DNA of 37,529 nt from a bacterium (GCA_021781995.1 JAJXVT010000010.1:1-37529), one strand, 5' to 3'; counted from the stretch's first letter, positions 7,778 to 15,753 are shown. Made by a program: numbers and translations. Notes: generated by a model not told the origin, from the letters alone.

Positions 7778-9193
7778 AGTTCCTTTTTGAACTAATACTC
7801 CGCGGCTCGCTACATCAATATGGCCTTGTACGGGCCCGCTGCTAGATAAAATACCGAAGTTTTCTGTTTCTAGTTCAGACCAAACAACGATTGTGCCTCC
7901 TGTGTAAGACCCATTGGCAGAGATCGTTGTAGTAGGTGCGATAAATACACTTTGAGCATTTGGAATGTGTGGATTTGATCCCTGTACACCGCCTCCGATG
8001 AGAATTTGTCCTCCAGTTACATTCCCTGATGCATTGACATTGGCTGAAATTAAAGAAATTTGTTCTCCCAGAATATGGATAGTTCCGGCCGAAGTATAAT
8101 GATTGCCCGCAGCTAGTAAAGATGTACCGAATAAAGAAATAGCTCCTCCATTATTTGGAGCATTGGCGGAAGTAGAGCCCAATTCTGTTCCTAAAAACGA
8201 TTGTGCTGCTTGTATAGTAATCGTGCCGGCGACGTGATTCGTTCCATTGGCATTAACAGAGCCTGCATGTAAGATATGATCTCCCTGGATTGAAATAGAA
8301 CCTCCCGATGAACCGGATGCATCTACAGCACCAAAAAGATAAATGCGTTCTGCATTCGAAGTGGAAGTTGCTTGAATAGAAACCGAACCTGCAGGAGCAG
8401 TTAAATTAGCGCCATATGCCAGCATGATTGCTCCGCCACTTGTGGCTAACGTGAGGTTGCCTCCTTCTTCAAGAAGAGTGATCCCTTCATTTTGTCGAAT
8501 CGCTACCCCAGCAGATCGATCTGCCTCTAAATAAACGTGTAACGCTTCCACGGGTCCTGAATTGCTAATTCCTTCCCCAGGCAAATTCGCTTGTACATTG
8601 ATGTTGGGAATAAAAGATGTGTTGATAGTGTAGTTGTGCCCGGAAAGTAAAGCTAAAGTGCCTCCAGGGGAAGTTAAAGACCCGCGATTGTCAATTTGAT
8701 GAGATAGTAAAGCTAGCATCCCCGCATTGACAGAAATAGTTCCAAGCTGAATCACAACAGCAGTAGAGCTCCCGCTAAATTGAAGATCTATGCCTTGAGT
8801 AAATAGATTATTGGCAAGAGTTAAAGTAGATCCGATGAATGATTCTGCCGCGACGTTGCCTGTTGTGCCTACCAAAAGACCTTGTTCATTAATAACGCAA
8901 ACAGCACCATTGGCCTCCAGCGAACCCAGCAGTTGACTCATGTTGGCGCCGGTAACTTGAAAAAGAGCTGTAGCAGAAGTTGTGGGCTGAATTAATTGTA
9001 CTGTTTCCGATGCGTTGATCGAAAAATCAGTCCATTCGACCACTGCCCCATCGGAGACTATTAATTGTAGCGTGTTATTAGCAAAACTGGAAGAGACGGT
9101 GCCTGCTACAACAGTCATCCCCGATGGCAGCGCATGCAATGAGGTGATTGCGGAAAGATTATAAAGAAAAATGATCAGGAAGAGTCGTGCCAT
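7760..9193 (-). CDS. Haemagglutinin-type exoprotein with TPS domain, short form
   Basis: Signal peptide (about 1-21, MARLFLIIFLYNLSAITSLHA), then LPSGMTVVAGTVS, the typical opening of the filamentous-haemagglutinin secretion (TPS) domain, and a right-handed beta-helix rich in Gly, Asn, Ser and Thr. The usual NPNG motif is replaced by INEQGLLVG. The C-terminal 250 residues are irregular beta-helix coils of the form GG-I-I-G, ending in a block (GTIVVWSELETENFG ... GHIDVASRGVL) that resembles the VWSD...FFG...GGFVEVSGK block common in much longer exoproteins. At 477 aa it is far below the thousands of residues usual for the family and stops right after that block, so it is either a compact adhesin or a truncated remnant. 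It overlaps glgC by 35 nt. No TpsB transporter is in the window. Confidence 0.85.
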   Translation of the reverse strand: MARLFLIIFLYNLSAITSLHALPSGMTVVAGTVSSSFANNTLQLIVSDGAVVEWTDFSINASETVQLIQPTTSATALFQVTGANMSQLLGSLEANGAVCVINEQGLLVGTTGNVAAESFIGSTLTLANNLFTQGIDLQFSGSSTAVVIQLGTISVNAGMLALLSHQIDNRGSLTSPGGTLALLSGHNYTINTSFIPNINVQANLPGEGISNSGPVEALHVYLEADRSAGVAIRQNEGITLLEEGGNLTLATSGGAIMLAYGANLTAPAGSVSIQATSTSNAERIYLFGAVDASGSSGGSISIQGDHILHAGSVNANGTNHVAGTITIQAAQSFLGTELGSTSANAPNNGGAISLFGTSLLAAGNHYTSAGTIHILGEQISLISANVNASGNVTGGQILIGGGVQGSNPHIPNAQSVFIAPTTTISANGSYTGGTIVVWSELETENFGILSSSGPVQGHIDVASRGVLVQKGTLILGL

Positions 9194-10418
9194 GTGTTAC
9201 AATTACAATCCCATCTCGGATGTAAATTCCATCGCCGTCGTAACGGTCGAGTTTTTGGGTGTTAGTTAATTTGACATTGTTCCCGATTCTCACATTTTCG
9301 TCGATAATAGCTTTTTCGATGATGCAATTTGCTCCGATACCATAACCAGAATCTTCTTCGGCAAATGTATGATTTCCCATGATTACAGAATCACGAATCA
9401 CAGTTCCTTGTTGAATGCGCGAACGTACGCCGATGATGCTATGTGAAATTTCACTAGCTTCGATAGTGCATCCCTCGCATACAATGGATTGATTAATTTT
9501 TGTGCAGCAAACTTTAGGCCCAGGCAGATGGAAAGACTTAGAATAAATAGGATTGTTTTGATCCGTTGTGATTAAACCGCCTGCGCCTTCCGTTAGCATA
9601 AGATTTGCTTCATAATATGAAGCCACAGTTCCAATATCTTCCCAATATCCGTGATAAACATGAGTATAGGTTTTTCCTTTTTGGACCGCTGTATCAATGA
9701 GATGATAGCCGAAATCATCTCGTAAATCTTCTTTCAATAATGAGATTAATGCCTCTCTTTTAAAAATATAAATTCCCATTGAACCTAAATAAGTAGATTC
9801 GAGAGGATAAGGGCGATTCCATTGTTGATAAGATGTTTTAGGTAAAGTAAATGGGTGTAGGACTTCTAAATTTTTGGGTTTTTCAACAAAAGCTGTCACG
9901 TGTCCATTGCTTTGCGCTTCAATAATACCCATTCGAAGAGCTTCTTTTTTGCGCACTGGTAACGAGGCAATAGTTAAATCAGCATCTTGTTCCTGAGCAA
10001 ACTGTAACATACTTTGAAAATTGATGTTGTATAGCTGGTCACCGGATAAAATAAGATAATATTCAGCAGGTGTTTTGAGTAATTCAGGTAGATTTTTGCG
10101 TACTGCATCTGCGGTTCCATGGAACCATTCTTTTTCTCCCTTTGCATTTTCTTGAGGAGATAAGACATTAATGGATCCCGGTCGGAATGAATCAAAGCGA
10201 TAGGCTTCACTGATATAGTGTTCCAATTCATTTCCAAGATATTGCACGATGACAAAGATGTCTGAGAAATTTGAATTCACCGCATTGGAAATGGGAATAT
10301 CAATAAGGCGATACTTACCACCATAAAGTACAGCGGGCTTTGCATGATTGATGGTGAGAGGATGTAACCGAGTCCCCTGGCCACCGGCGAGAATGATAGC
10401 AGCAACACGTGGAGTCAT
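9159..10418 (-). CDS. glgC: Glucose-1-phosphate adenylyltransferase
   Basis: Makes ADP-glucose from ATP and glucose-1-phosphate, the committed step of bacterial glycogen synthesis. The N-terminal nucleotidyltransferase domain shows ILAGGQGTRLHPLT (8-21), KPAVLYGGKYRLIDIP, the LSGDQLY block, FVEKP, and YWEDIGT. The C-terminal part is a left-handed beta-helix with hexapeptide repeats (IGVRSRIQQGTVIRDSVIMG). The ATG at 10418 gives 419 aa beginning MTPRVAAIILAGG; an upstream TTG at 10430 is disfavoured. Downstream, the haemagglutinin-type gene begins inside its last 35 nt. Allosteric behaviour cannot be judged. The product name is secure. Confidence 0.96.
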   Translation of the reverse strand: MTPRVAAIILAGGQGTRLHPLTINHAKPAVLYGGKYRLIDIPISNAVNSNFSDIFVIVQYLGNELEHYISEAYRFDSFRPGSINVLSPQENAKGEKEWFHGTADAVRKNLPELLKTPAEYYLILSGDQLYNINFQSMLQFAQEQDADLTIASLPVRKKEALRMGIIEAQSNGHVTAFVEKPKNLEVLHPFTLPKTSYQQWNRPYPLESTYLGSMGIYIFKREALISLLKEDLRDDFGYHLIDTAVQKGKTYTHVYHGYWEDIGTVASYYEANLMLTEGAGGLITTDQNNPIYSKSFHLPGPKVCCTKINQSIVCEGCTIEASEISHSIIGVRSRIQQGTVIRDSVIMGNHTFAEEDSGYGIGANCIIEKAIIDENVRIGNNVKLTNTQKLDRYDGDGIYIRDGIVIVTHGTTLPDHFSL

Positions 10419-10435
10419 TAAGACCCACAATAGAA

Positions 10436-10469
10436 CTCAATAAAATTCTTTGACAAGAATTTTATTGAG
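10436..10469 (-). terminator. Perfect 15-bp hairpin between lipA and glgC
   Basis: CTCAATAAAATTCTT (10436-10450) and its exact complement (10455-10469) enclose a 4-nt loop. It lies after the lipA stop and before the glgC start on the minus strand. There is no T-tract, so it may act as an intercistronic or attenuating hairpin rather than a standard terminator. The loop and arms also contain TTGTCA on the minus strand, which could serve as a -35 for glgC. Confidence 0.5.
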
Positions 10470-10498
10470 CTTTCCGCAGAAACCCCTTGATACAGGAC

Positions 10499-11398
10499 TT
10501 ATGTTTTCATGAACAGATCTGCGTTATAGCTTGAACGGACAAATGGACCGGCATAAACATGCTTGAGTCCCAAGAACATACCATACATTTCGTATTCTTT
10601 AAATAATTCCGGCCGCACGAATTCTTTAACGCGCAATTTAGATCGGCTCGCTTGTAAATATTGGCCGATGGTTACGATATCGCATCCCGCGGCATGCAAA
10701 TCCTTAATTGTTTCTTTGACCTCATCGGGAGATTCTCCGAATCCAACCATAATGCCCGATTTAACAAAGCGAGAGAGGTTTGAATTTTTAGCAGCCCGTA
10801 AAACGGCAAGCGTGCGATCGTATTGCGCTTTATGTCGGATCTTGGGAGTTAAAGAGCGAACCGTTTCTATGTTGTGGTTAAAAACCTCAGGTCTATGTTG
10901 TAGTGCAATGTAAAGCAGCTTAACATCACCGGAAAAATCCGAAGTTAACAGTTCTATTGAGGTTTGTGGATTATGCTGTCGTATTGTTTTTACGATTTCT
11001 GCGATATGGGCGGCTCCTTGATCAGGTAGATCATCCCGAGTGACCATAGTTACGACGGCGTGTTTTAACCCTAGCTCTTGAACAAATAGAGCGATGCGCT
11101 CCGGTTCATCGGCTTGTGGAGCTTTAGGTGTTTTGGAAAAATCAATATCGCAAAAACCACAATTGCGCGTGCACTCTTTGCCTAAAGCGAGAAATGTCGC
11201 CGTTTTGCGCGTGTAGCACTCGAGGCGGTTTGGACATTTTGCTTCTTCGCAGACAGTGTTTAACTGATACTTTTCGATGAGGTGATTGGTATTGAAAATT
11301 TCATTGCCCTGAGGAAGTTTTCGATGCAGCCAAGAAGGAAAGCGGCCGATCTGTTTTCCTTCTTCGGGATTGGAGGGCAAAATATTGAGTTGGTTCAT
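10499..11398 (-). CDS. lipA: Lipoyl synthase
   Basis: Radical-SAM enzyme that inserts two sulfurs into protein-bound octanoyl groups, making lipoyl cofactor for 2-oxoacid dehydrogenase and glycine-cleavage proteins. Both 4Fe-4S sites are visible: the auxiliary cluster C50-X4-C55-X5-C61 and the radical-SAM cluster C76-X3-C80-X2-C83 (ECTRNCGFCDI). The C-terminal RSSY serine motif that ligates the auxiliary cluster is at 288-291. At 299 aa it has normal length. Its ATG overlaps the lpdA stop (ATGA, 11395-11398), so the two are coupled and together serve lipoyl-dependent complexes. The same pairing is known in Chlamydia. Confidence 0.97.
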   Translation of the reverse strand: MNQLNILPSNPEEGKQIGRFPSWLHRKLPQGNEIFNTNHLIEKYQLNTVCEEAKCPNRLECYTRKTATFLALGKECTRNCGFCDIDFSKTPKAPQADEPERIALFVQELGLKHAVVTMVTRDDLPDQGAAHIAEIVKTIRQHNPQTSIELLTSDFSGDVKLLYIALQHRPEVFNHNIETVRSLTPKIRHKAQYDRTLAVLRAAKNSNLSRFVKSGIMVGFGESPDEVKETIKDLHAAGCDIVTIGQYLQASRSKLRVKEFVRPELFKEYEMYGMFLGLKHVYAGPFVRSSYNADLFMKT

Positions 11399-12798
11399 AA
11401 CTTTTTTTTCGGCGGAAAGTTAATGGGCTGCTCAAACGCTATTGCAGCAGCTTCGTGCCAGCTTTCTGCAACTGTCGGGTGAGCGTGAATTGTTTCTATA
11501 ATCGACTCTATCGTGAGTTCGTTTTGAATCGCAAGCGTCATTTCAGCGATGAGATTGGACGCCTCATGGCCGATGGCGATAGCGCCGAGGACTTGACCTG
11601 TTTTTTGATCGCTAATAATTTGCGCAAACCCCTCTGTTTCCATAGCAGCTTGTGCTTTGCCAAGCGCCGAAAAAGGAAACGTCCCTTGCGTGGCTTTGTA
11701 GCCCTTTTGCAGCGCTTGCTGCAAAGTTAAGCCTACCGTTGCGATTTCAGGAGAGGTGAAGACGACCGCTGGGATAGCGTCATAATGCATCGCTGCAGTA
11801 TGCCCGCACGCATTGCTTGCCGCAATCATCCCCTGGTGCGAACCGACGTGCGCAAGCATCCATTTACCCGTGACATCGCCCGCCGCGTAAATGCCTGGCA
11901 CAGCCGTTTCCATTTTTTCATTCACGTCGAGAAAGCCTTTCTCATTGGGTAAAAGCCCCGCTTTTTCCAGCATAAGTCCATCTAAATACACTTTTCTTCC
12001 CACGGAAACAAGCGCGTATTCGGCCTCTAGGTGATGGCCGCCGACAAGAGATACAAGGACGTTATTTTTGCGGTTTTCAATTCGCTCTACTTTAACATTA
12101 GTTTCGATTGCTATCCCTTTTTGAGCCATCGATTTCGTCATAAATTGTGAGACCGTCTCTCCTTGAGCGGCAAGAATAGAAGGGAGCGCTTCTAAAATGG
12201 TTACTTTGGTTCCTAGCTCAGCAAATAGCGTAGCAAATTCACATCCGATGTATCCCCCTCCGACGATTGCCAGTGTTTTGGGAATATGAGTTAGTTCTAA
12301 CATCGATGTCGAATTGAGAATGCGATCGTGATCGCAAGGAAAAGCTTTGATATCGAAAGGAATAGAGCCCGTTGCGATGATGATCTTGTCGGCAGATAAA
12401 TATAAATTATCTGCCCCGGAGATCTTGAGTTCTCTCGGCGATTCAAACTGCGCCATACCGCGGAAAATCACTACCTGATTGCTGCGAATCAATCCCTCTA
12501 AGCCCATGCGGATTTTAGCGACGACCTGATCTTTACGCGCTTTCATTTTTTCATAATGCAAAGCGATAGGACCTACTGTGATGCCGAATTGCTCAGCCCG
12601 TTTGATCTGATGAACGAGAGCTGCATTGCTCAATAGAGTTTTTGTCGGGATGCATCCCACATTCAAACAACAGCCGCCGAGAGATCCTTTTTCGATCAGG
12701 GCGACCGATTTTCCCAATTGCGCTCCCTTGATGGCTGCAACGTAGCCGGCGGGACCCGAGCCGATAACGGCTAAATCAAATCGTTTTTTTTCAGTCAT
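11395..12798 (-). CDS. lpdA: Dihydrolipoamide dehydrogenase (E3)
   Basis: FAD-dependent E3 subunit that reoxidises dihydrolipoamide of 2-oxoacid dehydrogenase complexes with NAD+. Seen are the N-terminal FAD-binding GSGPAGYVAA (13-22), the redox disulfide C44-X4-C49 in GGCCLNVGCIPTK, the NAD-binding GGGYIGCEFA, the second FAD block (YAAGDVTGKWMLAH) and the C-terminal HAHPTVAESWHEA that supplies the His-Glu pair. The residue before Cys44 is also Cys, where Thr is usual. 467 aa, normal. The ATG at 12798 follows a perfect TATAAT by 8 nt and has no SD, suggesting a leaderless message. lipA follows by ATGA overlap. Confidence 0.97.
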   Translation of the reverse strand: MTEKKRFDLAVIGSGPAGYVAAIKGAQLGKSVALIEKGSLGGCCLNVGCIPTKTLLSNAALVHQIKRAEQFGITVGPIALHYEKMKARKDQVVAKIRMGLEGLIRSNQVVIFRGMAQFESPRELKISGADNLYLSADKIIIATGSIPFDIKAFPCDHDRILNSTSMLELTHIPKTLAIVGGGYIGCEFATLFAELGTKVTILEALPSILAAQGETVSQFMTKSMAQKGIAIETNVKVERIENRKNNVLVSLVGGHHLEAEYALVSVGRKVYLDGLMLEKAGLLPNEKGFLDVNEKMETAVPGIYAAGDVTGKWMLAHVGSHQGMIAASNACGHTAAMHYDAIPAVVFTSPEIATVGLTLQQALQKGYKATQGTFPFSALGKAQAAMETEGFAQIISDQKTGQVLGAIAIGHEASNLIAEMTLAIQNELTIESIIETIHAHPTVAESWHEAAAIAFEQPINFPPKKKL

Positions 12799-12806
12799 AA
12801 TCGACG

Positions 12807-12812
12807 ATTATA
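12807..12812 (-). promoter_or_regulatory. Extended -10 for lpdA-lipA, near-leaderless
   Basis: The minus strand reads TGC-TATAAT, a perfect extended -10. Its -35 region is poor (TTCCAC at a 17-bp spacing). The lpdA ATG follows after 8 nt, and there is no SD. Confidence 0.55.
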
Positions 12813-12854
12813 GCATACCAACTTTTCTAGTGGAAGATTTTGTCAGTGGGTGGT

Positions 12855-12860
12855 TATACT
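12855..12860 (+). promoter_or_regulatory. Candidate -10 for the zinc-ribbon gene, near-leaderless
   Basis: TATACT lies 8 nt before the ATG at 12869. No good -35 and no SD are seen. Confidence 0.35.
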
Positions 12861-12868
12861 CAACCTCA

Positions 12869-13330
12869 ATGAAGCCGAAGAAACGCCAAAAGCTATGCTA
12901 TAACTGTGAAGGAGATGTTGATCTCGATGTGATTGTATGTCCCTTTTGTGCAGCCGATTTGCGCGAAGAAAAATCAGAAAGAGCTTCTTTCAGCCCCTCG
13001 GCTCATTCGGTCAAACACCTTGGTGGATCGGCAGTACAGCAACTTGAGGCGATTCGCAGTAGAGCGGCAGTCATGGAAGATGTTCAAGAACGCCCTGATG
13101 CATCTTTGCCTGAAATTGAAGAAGAAGTAGCCGAGAAGCCCATTTGGATGGGAGCAGCCGTGTTTGCTGCCGGTTTTCAATTGGCCCTTTTAGCTGTTTT
13201 GCTGTTGTTTTTTCAAAGCAATGGGACTGTGATTTTGAAATGGGACGCCCGCTTGTGGTTTTTATATCTTTTTGCAGCGATCCCTGTATTGATTTTAGGA
13301 TATCGTATGCTGGCTAAAGCAGATCGCTAA
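12869..13330 (+). CDS. Zinc-ribbon protein with two membrane helices
   Basis: From the ATG at 12869 the protein has 153 aa. It begins MKPKKRQKLCYNC and forms a zinc ribbon C10-X2-C13-X10-C24-X2-C27. An acidic, Ser/Glu-rich linker of about 60 residues follows, then two hydrophobic helices (in PIWMGAAVFAAGFQLALLAV and WFLYLFAAIPVLILGY). The ribbon would face the cytoplasm with the C-terminus inside. The frame also allows a start at 12830 (13 more residues), but a TATACT -10 at 12855-12860 and the family-like Lys-rich start favour 12869. It is divergent from lpdA. The last 17 nt overlap the convergent antiporter gene. Function is unknown; similar zinc-ribbon membrane proteins are usually uncharacterised. 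Confidence 0.8.
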   Translation: MKPKKRQKLCYNCEGDVDLDVIVCPFCAADLREEKSERASFSPSAHSVKHLGGSAVQQLEAIRSRAAVMEDVQERPDASLPEIEEEVAEKPIWMGAAVFAAGFQLALLAVLLLFFQSNGTVILKWDARLWFLYLFAAIPVLILGYRMLAKADR

Positions 13331-14711
13331 AATAGACAAAAATCGCGTACATCACAAGTGTCGGGGGGAGAGCGGATACAAATAGCCTCAAAGGAGACAG
13401 TCCGCCTTCAAAGTGTTTTGATAAAATCACATAGCCTGCTGGATTTGGAGCATTGGCGATGACTGTTAACCCTCCGCCTGCAACAACACCCGTAAATAAT
13501 GCGTATTCAAAAACAGCGCCCCAGTTAGGAATTAAAGTGGATAGATAGGCGATGGCAGCATTGTCATTGAAAGCGGTTAAGCTAATGCCAAGGCCCAATA
13601 CCTCAAGGGGAGTTTTTCCGCTCAGCATTCGGACTACCCACCAGCCTTGAAGACCTCCGTGGACTACTAAGCCGGCTAAAAACAATCCCACAAGAAGCGG
13701 CCGAGTCAGCCTAAGCGGAGATTGATGAGCGCGCGTCGATTGATGAAACCCGATGAAGAACATATAAGCGGCGATAAAAATGGCTGGGTAATGTGATGTC
13801 ATAACGACGGTAAAAATGAAAAACAGATGCGCGCATGTGATCCAAGTTGGAATCGGCTCTTCGATTTCTTTTTGTTCCGGATGAATTTGTAAAAAGCCCT
13901 CGCGTTTTTTATCCATCAATCGCAGCTCTTTTCGGAACGCACGCCAATAGATGATATTAACTAGTAAAATACCTAAGACCGCTTTCCAACCGAAGATTTG
14001 CATGATTTCCCAGTTCGACCAGTCCCAAGCATGGGCTAGAATTAGAACAGCCCGGGAAGCAAAATTGGTTAGAAGCCCGCCCACTGATACATTGATGAAG
14101 AGAAGTGCTATAGTTGCGTAAGCCAATTTTGCACTTGGGCGGTGGTCGTAGAACTGACGAGAAAGAAGCATTGCCGAGATCCCCATGGCCCCGGCTTCCG
14201 TAATTAAAGAGCCTAAAAGAGGGCCTATTGTCAGTAGCGTGAACCACCAGGCAGAGAGCGTACCTCCGAGTCCTCCGGCCAAAAAGCGAATTAATTTTTC
14301 CGAAGCATTTAAGATAGGACGGCTGAGAGCTAAGCTTAAAATGATGGTGACAAAAAGCGGTTCGGTAAAATCTCGAGTGTTGATATAGCCAAGAGCTGTC
14401 TCAAAGCCATAATAAAAAGCCATCGTAAAAAAAAGAGGAATCACCCAAATGGCGAAGATGATTTCGATCTCGGAGAGAAAATAAAGAGCCTGTACCCAGA
14501 CTGTTCGCTCAGCGCTTTTGTGGCTTTTGAGTTCAAGCCGTCTCGCAAAATTATGAATTTTGCGAACAGAAAGGGTGTGGATGACGGCTAAAATTAAAAA
14601 AAGCAAAGCAAAAAGATGGAATTGTGTATACGTGAAGTCTTCTAAAGCCAATACGTTAGGGTTTTTTAGGCAGTCGAATTTGCCCGGAGCCTTGATGATG
14701 TGCGCTAGCAT
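13314..14711 (-). CDS. Putative Na+/H+ antiporter (PF07399-type)
   Basis: A 465-aa polytopic inner-membrane protein with about 11-12 hydrophobic helices. Blocks such as GGLGGTLSAWWFTLLTIGPLLGSLITEAGAM, LGLGISLTAFNDNAAIAYL and TGVVAGGGLTVIANAPNPAGY fit the putative Na+/H+ antiporter family Pfam PF07399 and the wider ion-transporter clan, with the conserved Asn/Asp in FNDNA and the Thr/Asn in TVIANAPNP as likely ion-site residues. Ion and direction are assumed from the family name, not shown here. A soluble loop of about 40 residues (FRKELRLMDKKREGFLQIHPEQ) splits the helices in the middle. It is transcribed toward the zinc-ribbon gene, with 3' ends overlapping by 17 nt. No SD is visible. Confidence 0.85.
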   Translation of the reverse strand: MLAHIIKAPGKFDCLKNPNVLALEDFTYTQFHLFALLFLILAVIHTLSVRKIHNFARRLELKSHKSAERTVWVQALYFLSEIEIIFAIWVIPLFFTMAFYYGFETALGYINTRDFTEPLFVTIILSLALSRPILNASEKLIRFLAGGLGGTLSAWWFTLLTIGPLLGSLITEAGAMGISAMLLSRQFYDHRPSAKLAYATIALLFINVSVGGLLTNFASRAVLILAHAWDWSNWEIMQIFGWKAVLGILLVNIIYWRAFRKELRLMDKKREGFLQIHPEQKEIEEPIPTWITCAHLFFIFTVVMTSHYPAIFIAAYMFFIGFHQSTRAHQSPLRLTRPLLVGLFLAGLVVHGGLQGWWVVRMLSGKTPLEVLGLGISLTAFNDNAAIAYLSTLIPNWGAVFEYALFTGVVAGGGLTVIANAPNPAGYVILSKHFEGGLSPLRLFVSALPPTLVMYAIFVYFSDLL

Positions 14712-14757
14712 AAATTGCTACATACATCAGGTAACGGCAAAAGTCTACGGAATTTAG

Positions 14758-14766
14758 GGATTGCCT
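14758..14766 (+). repeat. 9-bp direct repeat, left copy (GGATTGCCT)
   Basis: Lies just outside the stop of the orphan 14768-15661 gene. An identical copy is at 15727-15735 and an inverted copy at 15662-15670. Confidence 0.5.
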
Positions 14767-14767
14767 C

Positions 14768-15661
14768 TTAAGAAGGATCGTGGCTTACAACAACGGTGGC
14801 ATCCCCTGTTGTTACATCCACCGTAGCTTTAGCTGTAAAATAAAACGAAGAGCTCAGATGACTCCCAGCTGCACAAAGCCTACAAGTGATGACTAATCTT
14901 CTTATATCATGAGATAAAGAAAATTGATCGAGTTCCACTTGCAATGATGGCAATTCATCAGTGCAGTTTCTGCGAGTTCCAATAGAATACTCTGTATTAT
15001 TTCCCAGGATGTTAGACGTAACTATTTGTACAATAGGAGCTGCAACCCCTTGGTGGCAAGTGCTGAGGATTGTTAATAGGTTTTCTTTTACTGTTGTGCT
15101 CATCTCATGATAGAGAGGTGTGAAAGTGAGTGAGGTTGCTTCCTCTTCAGTTGCAGGCATATTGAGGAGCATTAATGCTCGAGAAGAATCGGCTGAATGG
15201 CTCATTCTTGTTTGGTCTACTAGCACAGTCTTGGCCATCTTTCTTGGGTTAAAATTAGATGTTGAGTTTTTGGTTATTTCGTAGATTGTGCGTAGGTAGT
15301 TTGGAATTTGAAAGGTAAGTTTATTTTTCTTAAGGTTCTTTAGTCGGGCACTTACTTCTTCATTGGTGGTGTTATTTGCTTCGATTGGGCTGGGAGTTCG
15401 CGATGGAGAGCTGCTTGCAGATGAAGGTGATGGAGTACGTGAAGATGGTGGGGTATAAGATCCGGTGTCTGATGCGTCCAGCTCACGATATTGTGCTTTC
15501 CTACATGATTGAAGCGTGAGGGTTGCCCAGAAAGAACTTAGGCCTGATAAAATTGTGGTTACAAGAGTTGTTAGCCAGCCCCATTTAGCAGCGGGCGCGG
15601 GTGTAACGGTTGCCGGCCCTGAATGTAAAAGAGGTGTGGTAGCACTTATTGGCTTAGACAA
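14768..15661 (-). CDS. Orphan Ser/Pro-rich membrane-associated protein, candidate secreted protein
   Basis: Not recognised. No ATG exists near the N-terminus. A TTG at 15661 lies 6 nt after an AAGGA ribosome-binding site (15668-15672) and is preferred over the TTG at 15667, which abuts that site. The 297-aa protein has a Ser/Thr/Pro/Ala-rich N-terminus, a single hydrophobic segment (about 27-50), a low-complexity Ser/Pro linker (about 68-92, with three SPSR/TPSP-like motifs) and a mixed alpha/beta domain of about 200 residues with several cysteines. The composition and lack of a typical Sec signal resemble chlamydial secreted or inclusion-associated proteins, but this is inference. It has its own extended -10 promoter with a palindrome over the -35, and the whole unit is bracketed by 9-bp direct repeats. 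Confidence 0.7.
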   Translation of the reverse strand: MSKPISATTPLLHSGPATVTPAPAAKWGWLTTLVTTILSGLSSFWATLTLQSCRKAQYRELDASDTGSYTPPSSRTPSPSSASSSPSRTPSPIEANNTTNEEVSARLKNLKKNKLTFQIPNYLRTIYEITKNSTSNFNPRKMAKTVLVDQTRMSHSADSSRALMLLNMPATEEEATSLTFTPLYHEMSTTVKENLLTILSTCHQGVAAPIVQIVTSNILGNNTEYSIGTRRNCTDELPSLQVELDQFSLSHDIRRLVITCRLCAAGSHLSSSFYFTAKATVDVTTGDATVVVSHDPS

Positions 15662-15686
15662 AGGCAATCCTTGTGTTTATGGTTTA

Positions 15687-15715
15687 ATTATAGCAAATTA
15701 ATTTTAATTTGTCTT
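15687..15715 (-). promoter_or_regulatory. Promoter of the orphan gene
   Basis: The minus strand has AAGACA (15710-15715), a 17-bp spacer and TGC-TATAAT (15687-15692), a perfect extended -10. Predicted transcription start is near 15680, leaving a short leader that carries the AAGGA site. Confidence 0.65.
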
Positions 15716-15724
15716 AATTAAGAC
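15711..15724. promoter_or_regulatory. 14-bp perfect palindrome overlapping the -35 (possible operator)
   Basis: GTCTTAATTAAGAC is a perfect palindrome whose inner-side half contains most of the AAGACA -35 of the orphan gene. It could be a repressor site, or a symmetric transcription stop after secA; no T-tract supports the latter. Confidence 0.4.
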
Positions 15725-15726
15725 CT

Positions 15727-15735
15727 GGATTGCCT
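15727..15735 (+). repeat. 9-bp direct repeat, right copy (GGATTGCCT)
   Basis: Identical to 14758-14766. The pair encloses the orphan gene, its promoter and the palindrome, a unit of about 960 bp. Confidence 0.5.
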
Positions 15736-15753
15736 GGCGAAATAATCCCGCTA

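Noticed and set aside
10563..11730. Plus-strand open frames opposite lipA and lpdA
   Set aside because: They follow from codon bias in two well-conserved genes and have no independent support.
14758..15735. Insertion sequence or transposon
   Set aside because: No transposase and no clear terminal inverted repeats; only the 9-bp direct repeats support an insertion, so it is reported as a repeat-bracketed unit rather than a mobile element.
15732..15753. Short GGATT/AATCC stem after secA as a terminator
   Set aside because: Only 5 bp, a long loop and no T-tract.
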